Program-made: the position numbers and the translations under genes
Notes under the pieces: model-generated
Databases searched by the model: none
What the model saw: the letters and a program-made list of their open reading frames with translations, nothing else
Told to the model about the DNA's origin: nothing
In this document: positions 5,747 to 9,599 of the stretch, piece by piece
Layout of the letters: each line of letters starts with the position of its first letter
Position numbering within the stretch: position 1 is the stretch's first letter
Origin: Actinomycetota bacterium
Lineage (GTDB): Bacteria; Actinomycetota; Thermoleophilia; Gaiellales; Gaiellaceae
Assembly: GCA_005883245.1 (NCBI GenBank)
Contig: VAXT01000175.1
Location: 1-9,599, forward strand
Reading direction: 5' to 3'
Length of the DNA: 9,599 bases

Positions 5747-6405
5747 TGCCTGAGCTCGGGCGGGCGGCACTCGTGGTCTGCCTCGGCCTCGCGCTGTACG
5801 CGCTTCTGGTCGGCGGCTACGCCGCGGCGACGCGGAAGCGGCGGCTCGCACGCTCGGCCCAGAACGCGCTCTTCGCGGCCCTCGCGTCGACCGTCGTCGC
5901 GACGATCGTCCTGCTCGCCGCGCTCCTCCGGCACGACTTCTCGTTCGCTTACGTCGCCGAGCACACGAGCCGCAGACTGCCGACTCCGTACACGATCTCG
6001 GCGTTCTGGGGCGGCCAGGAGGGGTCGCTGCTGCTCTGGCTGCTCGTCCTCTGCGGCTACTCGGTCGCTGCTGTGCTGACTGCCCGTCGCGCCGGGCGCG
6101 AAGTCCTCGCCTGGGTCGTGCCGACGCTCGGCCTCGTCGGCACGTTCTTCGCCCTGGTGCTCGTCTTCGTCGCGAGCCCGTTCGCGACGCAGGCCGCGCC
6201 CGCGGACGGCGCCGGCCTCAACCCGAGCCTGCAGAACCCGTACATGATGATCCACCCGCCGCTTGGATCGTCGCCACGCGGCGCTGGACGCTCGTCGCCT
6301 GGACGGCGCTCGGAGTCGGACAGCTGCTGGGCGCGCACTGGGCGTACGTCGAGGTGGGGTGGGGCGGCTACTACGCCTGGGATCCGGTCGAGAACGCGGC
6401 GCTGA
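5746..6405 (+). CDS. ccmF: CcmF heme lyase, N-terminal fragment (frameshifted after HPP)
   Basis: CcmF is the membrane synthetase that ligates heme from CcmE to the CxxCH motif of apocytochrome c. Residues 1-173 are genuine CcmF: several membrane segments, the ISAFWGGQEGSLLLW segment, APADGAGLNPSLQNPYMMIHPPL, and a His of the HPP motif that corresponds to a periplasmic heme ligand in the family. Normal CcmF then continues LYLGYVGF and one further membrane helix. Here the frame instead becomes Arg/Ser-rich (from about 6265), and real CcmF sequence resumes at WIVATRRW in another frame. The last ~47 residues of this reading frame are therefore not CcmF. About 25-30 residues appear deleted. Unless the window sequence is wrong, this fragment alone cannot be an active heme lyase. 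Confidence 0.85.
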   Translation: MPELGRAALVVCLGLALYALLVGGYAAATRKRRLARSAQNALFAALASTVVATIVLLAALLRHDFSFAYVAEHTSRRLPTPYTISAFWGGQEGSLLLWLLVLCGYSVAAVLTARRAGREVLAWVVPTLGLVGTFFALVLVFVASPFATQAAPADGAGLNPSLQNPYMMIHPPLGSSPRGAGRSSPGRRSESDSCWARTGRTSRWGGAATTPGIRSRTRR

Positions 6406-7658
6406 TGCCGTGGCTGGCCGCGACTGCGTTCCTGCACTCGGTGATGATCCAGGAGAAGCGGGGCATGCTGAAGGTGTGGAACGTGCTCCTGGTCGTCCTC
6501 GCCTTCTGTCTCGCTCTGTTCGGGACGTTCCTGACCCGCTCGGGGGTCGTCAGCTCGATCCACTCGTTCACGCAGAGCCCGCTCGGCGCATGGTTCCTCG
6601 GCTTCATCTGCCTGATCGCGATCGGCTCGCTCGCCCTGATCCTGAACCGCCTGCCCATCCTGCGCTCGAAGACGCGGATGGAGTCGCTCGTCTCCCGCGA
6701 GGCGACGTTCCTCTACAACAACCTGCTGCTCGTGGCGCTCTGCCTGACGATCCTCTGGGGCGTCATCTTCCCGATCCTGTCCGAGGCCGTGCGCGGCGAG
6801 CAGATCACGGTCAGCGGGCCGTACTACAACTTCTTCCTGCGCATCTTCGGGCTGCCGCTCCTCCTGCTGATGGGGATCGGGCCGCTCGTGGCCTGGCGGC
6901 GCGCCTCGTTGCGCTCGCTCGGACGGAGCTTCGCCTGGCCGGCGGCGATCGGGCTCGCCGTGGGGATCGTCCTGCTCCTGCTCGGGGCCGGCTCGTCGTG
7001 GATCGGCCTGCTCGCGTATACGTTCTCCGCCTTCGTGCTCGGGTCGATCGGCTACGAGTTCGTGCGCGGGACTCGCGCGCGCCATGCGCTGACGGGCGGG
7101 CCGTGGCTGGCGGCCTTCTCGGAGCTCGTGGCGCGCAACCGGCGCCGCTACGGCGGGTACATCGTGCACGCGGCGATCGTCCTGCTGGCGATCGGCGTGG
7201 CGGGCTCGAGCGCGTACGACAAGGTGCGCGAGCGGACGCTCTCGCCCGGGCAGACGATGGCGATCGGGAGCTACGGGCTGACCTACAGGGAGCTCGTCCG
7301 GCGGCAGGGCGCAAACGCCACCGAGTTCCGTGCGCTCCTCGACGTGCGCAAGGACGGGAACCGCGTCGGCACGCTCGCGTCGGGCAAGAACTCGTACCCG
7401 GCGGAGCAGCAGACGTCGAACGAAGTCGGGATCCGCAGCGACTACCTGACCGGCGAGGACTTGTTCGTGATCACCGACCAGATCAACCCGAACGGGACGA
7501 TCGCGTTCAAGGTCCTCGTCAAGCCGCTCGTCAACCTGATCTGGCTCGCCGGCGTCGTGTTCCTGATCGGATCGCTCGTCGCGCTGTGGCCGAGCGCAGT
7601 CGAGCAGCGGCGCCTCGCGGACCGCTACCGCGAGCTGCGCGCGCTCGCCGGGGCATGA
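6354..7658 (+). CDS. ccmF: CcmF heme lyase, C-terminal fragment (other frame)
   Basis: Homology in this frame begins at 6264 (WIVATRRWTLVAW, then LLGAHWAYVEVGW). GTG 6354 is simply the first formal start. It contains the WWD-type heme-handling motif WGGYYAWDPVENAALMPWL, the AFLHS histidine, the GVVSSIHSF histidine, many membrane helices, and the YIVHAAIVLLAIGVAGS helix, whose His is a conserved heme ligand in the family. It then has a large extracytoplasmic domain and a final membrane helix before a basic tail. From 6264 it gives about 464 residues. Together with 172 residues from the first fragment and the missing piece, this makes a normal CcmF of about 660. The stop codon overlaps the next start (ATGA). 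Because the essential histidines are split over two frames, the gene is a pseudogene unless the deletion is an assembly error. Confidence 0.87.
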   Translation: MGWGGYYAWDPVENAALMPWLAATAFLHSVMIQEKRGMLKVWNVLLVVLAFCLALFGTFLTRSGVVSSIHSFTQSPLGAWFLGFICLIAIGSLALILNRLPILRSKTRMESLVSREATFLYNNLLLVALCLTILWGVIFPILSEAVRGEQITVSGPYYNFFLRIFGLPLLLLMGIGPLVAWRRASLRSLGRSFAWPAAIGLAVGIVLLLLGAGSSWIGLLAYTFSAFVLGSIGYEFVRGTRARHALTGGPWLAAFSELVARNRRRYGGYIVHAAIVLLAIGVAGSSAYDKVRERTLSPGQTMAIGSYGLTYRELVRRQGANATEFRALLDVRKDGNRVGTLASGKNSYPAEQQTSNEVGIRSDYLTGEDLFVITDQINPNGTIAFKVLVKPLVNLIWLAGVVFLIGSLVALWPSAVEQRRLADRYRELRALAGA

Positions 7659-7984
7659 CGGCGGTCGCCCTCGCGGTCGGAGCGGTGCTGGCGTGCGCAT
7701 GCGCACTCTTCGTCGCGCTCCCGTTCCTGCGCGAGCCGGATCCCGCCGAGGATCGCCTGGACGAGCCCGGAGCGCTCGAGAAGCGCGCCCTCGAGCTCGC
7801 CGAGGAGAAGGACCGCGCGCTCGCCGCGCTCAAGGAGCTCGAGTTCGACCATCGCACCGGGAAGATCTCGGACGAGGACTACCGCGAGCTGATCGGCCCG
7901 CTGCGGCTGCGCGTGGCCGAGGCGCTTCGCGCTTTGGAACCGCAGGCCGAGTCGACGGAGGAGCGTGTTCGTGCGACGAGCTAG
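7655..7984 (+). CDS. Short CcmI-like (CcmH N-terminal type) membrane protein
   Basis: A 109-residue protein starting at ATG 7655, which overlaps the ccmF stop (ATGA). It has one N-terminal membrane segment (about residues 3-24, containing two cysteines in ACACALF) and then a cytoplasmic or membrane-proximal helical segment. That segment has the typical CcmI N-terminal pattern: LEEKDRALAALKELEFDHRTGKISDEDY, here at about residues 48-76 with small variation (key positions Leu-Leu, Asp-His, Gly-Lys-Ile-Ser, Asp-Tyr). CcmI presents apocytochrome c to the heme lyase and normally carries a long TPR domain. This protein has only the anchor and coiled segment, with a short charged tail. Position directly after ccmF supports a role in cytochrome c maturation. 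The last 14 bases overlap the next gene. Confidence 0.78.
   Translation: MTAVALAVGAVLACACALFVALPFLREPDPAEDRLDEPGALEKRALELAEEKDRALAALKELEFDHRTGKISDEDYRELIGPLRLRVAEALRALEPQAESTEERVRATS
7957..7963 (+). promoter_or_regulatory. Shine-Dalgarno sequence inside the CcmI-like gene
   Basis: GGAGGAG lies 9 bases (counting from GGAGG) before the GTG at 7971 and only 1 base before the GTG at 7965. The spacing decides for 7971 as the start of the zinc-ribbon protein. It also contrasts with the leaderless unit heads upstream: an internal operon gene uses a true ribosome binding site. Confidence 0.6.
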
Positions 7985-8819
7985 ATGTCAGATGTGTGGG
8001 GCGAAGCTCTCGTCGCATGCCAGGTTCTGCTCGGAGTGCGGTACCGCCGTCGCCTCCGGGGACACGGTCGTCGAGGCCGTTCCGCCGACCGAGGATGGGC
8101 CGACTCCGGTCGAGCAGCACGTCTCCGAGCGGCGCTACTTCGGCATCCCCCCGGCCGGTCTCCTGCTCGGGCTCTGCGTCGTCGGCGTGATCGCCGCGAT
8201 CGCGCTCTTCGCGACCGGTCTCTGGCCGTGGGGCCTGATCGCGCTCGGCCTCGCACTGTTCATGCTCACCGGCTACGTGTCCGCCGAGCGGCGCGGCCCC
8301 GGAGAGGAGGGGGGTGCGACTCGAGCCCTCGCCGCCGTCCGCACGCGCGCCGGCGTGGCGAAGGAGACGATCGCGGCCCACAGCGGCGCCAGGATCGAGC
8401 TCGTGCGGCTACGGCGCGACGCGAATGGTCTCGCGCGGGCGCGCGGCGAACGGGCGCGGGAGCTGGGCGAGGCCGTGTACGCGAAGAACACGACTGCGAC
8501 GAAGGAGCTGAAGCAGCGGATGAAGGAGATCGACGAGGAGCTCACGGCGAAGGAGTCACAGATGGCGAAGGTGACGATCGACGCGCAGGAGCGGGTCGGA
8601 AAAGCGAGGCTCCAGACGCAGCCGACCCAGGTCGTGGCCGGCGAAATGCCCGACGAGGCGCCCGAGCCCGCCACGGTGCCGGAGCCGTCCCCTGCGCCGG
8701 ACGAAGGGCAACAGCCCCAACCCCCGCACGTCCCGGAGCCCGCTCTGCCGCCGGACGGGGGCGACCGCCCGCAGCCGCCGGAGATCCCGGAGCCCGAGCC
8801 CCAGCAGGGCCGCGAGTAG
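7971..8819 (+). CDS. Zinc-ribbon, two-TM, coiled-coil, proline-rich membrane protein of unknown function
   Basis: Domains in order, counted from GTG 7971 (282 residues): a zinc ribbon with Cys6-x2-Cys9 and Cys20-x2-Cys23 (RCQMCGAKL, RFCSECGTAV), an acidic linker, a hairpin of two membrane segments (about 60-80 and 82-100, joined by TGLWPWG), an Arg/Glu/Ala-rich coiled coil (about 110-215), and a proline/glutamate-rich tail. The tail holds an imperfect repeat: PQPPHVPEP then PQPPEIPEP. The zinc ribbon and tail should both face the same side, most simply the cytoplasm. The family is unknown to me; zinc ribbons of this kind often bind partners rather than catalyse. It overlaps the CcmI-like gene by 14 bases, with a good ribosome binding site, so it is co-expressed with the ccm genes. 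A role in cytochrome maturation is only an inference from that. The alternative start is GTG 7965. Confidence 0.8.
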   Translation: MRRARCQMCGAKLSSHARFCSECGTAVASGDTVVEAVPPTEDGPTPVEQHVSERRYFGIPPAGLLLGLCVVGVIAAIALFATGLWPWGLIALGLALFMLTGYVSAERRGPGEEGGATRALAAVRTRAGVAKETIAAHSGARIELVRLRRDANGLARARGERARELGEAVYAKNTTATKELKQRMKEIDEELTAKESQMAKVTIDAQERVGKARLQTQPTQVVAGEMPDEAPEPATVPEPSPAPDEGQQPQPPHVPEPALPPDGGDRPQPPEIPEPEPQQGRE

Positions 8820-8839
8820 TCTCCGTCCGAGAAACCCGC

Positions 8840-8845
8840 TAAAAT
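8840..8845 (+). promoter_or_regulatory. Probable -10 element of the peptidoglycan hydrolase gene
   Basis: TAAAAT, five of six bases of TATAAT, would start transcription near 8852 and leave a leader of about 50 bases before ATG 8902. No -35 consensus is visible. This is the only unit head in the window with a leader and a ribosome binding site. Confidence 0.45.
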
Positions 8846-8848
8846 CCA

Positions 8849-8888
8849 GCGACTTTTGCATCCGGGCAGGGACGTTTCCCCCTGTCGC
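8849..8888 (+). other. Potential hairpin in the leader of the peptidoglycan hydrolase gene
   Basis: GCGAC (8849-8853) can pair with GTCGC (8884-8888). Inside lies a perfect GGGA-CGTT-TCCC hairpin (8869-8880). The structure ends one base before the AAGGA ribosome binding site. If transcription starts near 8852, the outer stem would be only partly present. There is no U-tract, so it is not a standard terminator. Function is unknown. Confidence 0.35.
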
Positions 8889-8893
8889 AAGGA
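8889..8893 (+). promoter_or_regulatory. Ribosome binding site of the peptidoglycan hydrolase gene
   Basis: AAGGA lies 8 bases before ATG 8902, a normal Shine-Dalgarno spacing. It supports this ATG, which also places a proper signal peptide at the N-terminus. Confidence 0.6.
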
Positions 8894-8901
8894 CTCCCAC
8901 G

Positions 8902-9599
8902 ATGCCCCGTCGCCTCCTCCTCTTCTCCCTGGCCTGCCTGATGGCCGTGCTGGCCTCGACGACCGGGAGACCGGCGCGGGCCGACAAGATCCAGTCGCTG
9001 CAGGCGAAGATCGCGGACGCACAGGTCCAGGAGTCGCGCCTGCAGTCCGACATCGGCACGATCGAGGGCCGGATCCGGACGCTCGAGCGCCAGGTGGGAG
9101 GCGTCTCGACCCGCCTCGATGCGCTCGAGCACGACCTCGCGCTCCAGCAGGAGCGGCTGAACCGGATCAGGCGGCTCTACGAGTTCCAGACGCAGCAGCT
9201 CGACTTCTTCTCCCACGAGTACAACGTCTCGGTCGAGCGGCTGAACGCTCGCTTGATCGAGATCTACGAATCCGGCGATCAGCCGACGACGCTCGACGTC
9301 CTGATGTCGTCGAGCAGCCTCAGCGACTTCTTCGAGCAGGCCGACTACGTTCGCAACATCGGCTCACAGGACGCGGCCATCTCGACCTCGGTCCTCGGCG
9401 CGAAGAAGCGGTGGCACGCGGTGCGCGAGAAGACGAAGGTGACGAAGAGGAAGGTCGAGACCGTAACTCGCACGATCGCCGTTCGGACGGCGGAGGTTCG
9501 CGTCGAGAAGCAGCGGCTGCTGGTCAGCGAGAAGGGCCTCGCGACGGCCCGCGGACGCAAGAAGACGCGGCTCGCATCGGTGCAGGAGAGCAAGGCCGA
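8902..9599 (+). CDS. Secreted peptidoglycan hydrolase, N-terminal coiled-coil half (CwlO/RipA/EnvC-like; runs off the window)
   Basis: 232 complete codons are visible with no stop. Residues 1-27 form a signal peptide: a basic start, a hydrophobic core LLLFSLACLMAVLAS, and cleavage after Ala27 in ARA|DK. Residues 28-110 are a coiled coil with Leu/Ile heptads (IQSLQAKIADAQ, IRTLERQVGGV, LDALEHDLALQQERL). Residues 114-160 carry the block typical of the regulatory coiled coils in front of M23 or NlpC/P60 peptidases: LNARLIEIYESG, LDVLMSSSSLSDFFEQADYV, then SQDAAI. A Lys/Arg-rich second coiled coil follows. The catalytic domain must lie beyond the edge, so M23 versus NlpC/P60 cannot be decided. 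The role is cell-wall cleavage during growth or division. It has its own promoter and ribosome binding site and so is a separate unit from the ccm operon. Confidence 0.83.
   Translation, partial: MPRRLLLFSLACLMAVLASTTGRPARADKIQSLQAKIADAQVQESRLQSDIGTIEGRIRTLERQVGGVSTRLDALEHDLALQQERLNRIRRLYEFQTQQLDFFSHEYNVSVERLNARLIEIYESGDQPTTLDVLMSSSSLSDFFEQADYVRNIGSQDAAISTSVLGAKKRWHAVREKTKVTKRKVETVTRTIAVRTAEVRVEKQRLLVSEKGLATARGRKKTRLASVQESKA

Noticed and set aside
6255..6275. Programmed ribosomal frameshift in ccmF
   Set aside because: No slippery heptamer is seen at the junction. A frameshift could not restore the missing LYLGYVGF segment and helix.
6057..7706. Long 549-codon open frame on the minus strand
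   Set aside because: It is antisense to ccmF and made almost wholly of Arg, Asp, Glu, His and Pro, as expected from reversed GC-rich codons. It has no domain, and ccmF on the other strand explains the sequence.
6263..7984. 573-codon plus-strand open frame covering ccmF
   Set aside because: Only its last part (from 7655) is a real protein, the CcmI-like one. The rest is an out-of-frame reading of ccmF.
8820..8888. Rho-independent terminator after the ccm operon
   Set aside because: A GC hairpin exists at 8869-8880, but no U-rich run follows it, and it lies downstream of the next promoter.
8846..8901. c-di-AMP (ydaO-type) riboswitch in front of the wall hydrolase gene
   Set aside because: Such riboswitches do precede wall hydrolase genes in Actinobacteria, but the leader is only about 50 bases and lacks the known conserved segments.
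1..9599. Mobile elements, CRISPR arrays, tRNA/rRNA genes, phage or defence islands
   Set aside because: No transposase or integrase motif, spaced direct repeat array, terminal inverted repeats or tRNA cloverleaf was found by reading. Gene content is chromosomal housekeeping and signalling.

Overview
The window is GC-rich DNA of an actinobacterial type. It most resembles the class Thermoleophilia (Gaiellales/Solirubrobacterales). The grounds are a class III cyclase-STAND-TPR protein of the kind abundant there, a CxxxY-type CcmE, GTG starts, and promoters with only a -10 element directly before start codons. The taxonomic call is an inference from remembered family patterns, not from a search.

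Layout. Positions 1-241 (minus) hold the N-terminus of a phosphomannomutase/phosphoglucomutase. Diverging from it, 287-3120 (plus) encodes an adenylate/guanylate cyclase-ATPase-TPR regulator whose last part lies in another frame after an apparent internal deletion. Converging on it, 3009-3902 (minus) encodes an endonuclease IV/xylose isomerase-like TIM barrel. Diverging from that, 3944-5026 (plus) encodes a multicopper oxidase that has all four copper motifs but a shortened middle domain. A small unknown protein follows (5069-5305). Then comes a cytochrome c maturation operon (5357-8819): ccmE, ccmF (split by a deletion/frameshift), a short CcmI-like membrane protein, and a zinc-ribbon/two-TM/coiled-coil/proline-rich protein. 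The last gene, open at the window edge, is the N-terminal coiled-coil half of a secreted peptidoglycan hydrolase (8902 onward). No stretch above 300 bases lacks a gene.

How the genes work together. CcmE carries heme to CcmF, which joins it to apocytochrome c. The CcmI-like protein would help present the apocytochrome. The four operon genes overlap by 1 to 14 bases, so they are probably translationally coupled. The other genes are separate units.

The two most notable patterns are these. First, all six unit heads from 241 to 5357 have a TANNNT hexamer exactly 6 bases (once 7) before the start codon, as expected for leaderless mRNAs. Two pairs of these form very compact back-to-back promoters. 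Second, three genes (cyclase, multicopper oxidase, ccmF) seem to have lost a short internal segment, and each junction can be read as a short shared repeat. This points to a common cause, biological or technical. I found no CRISPR array, transposon, phage gene, tRNA, rRNA or clearly new defence system.
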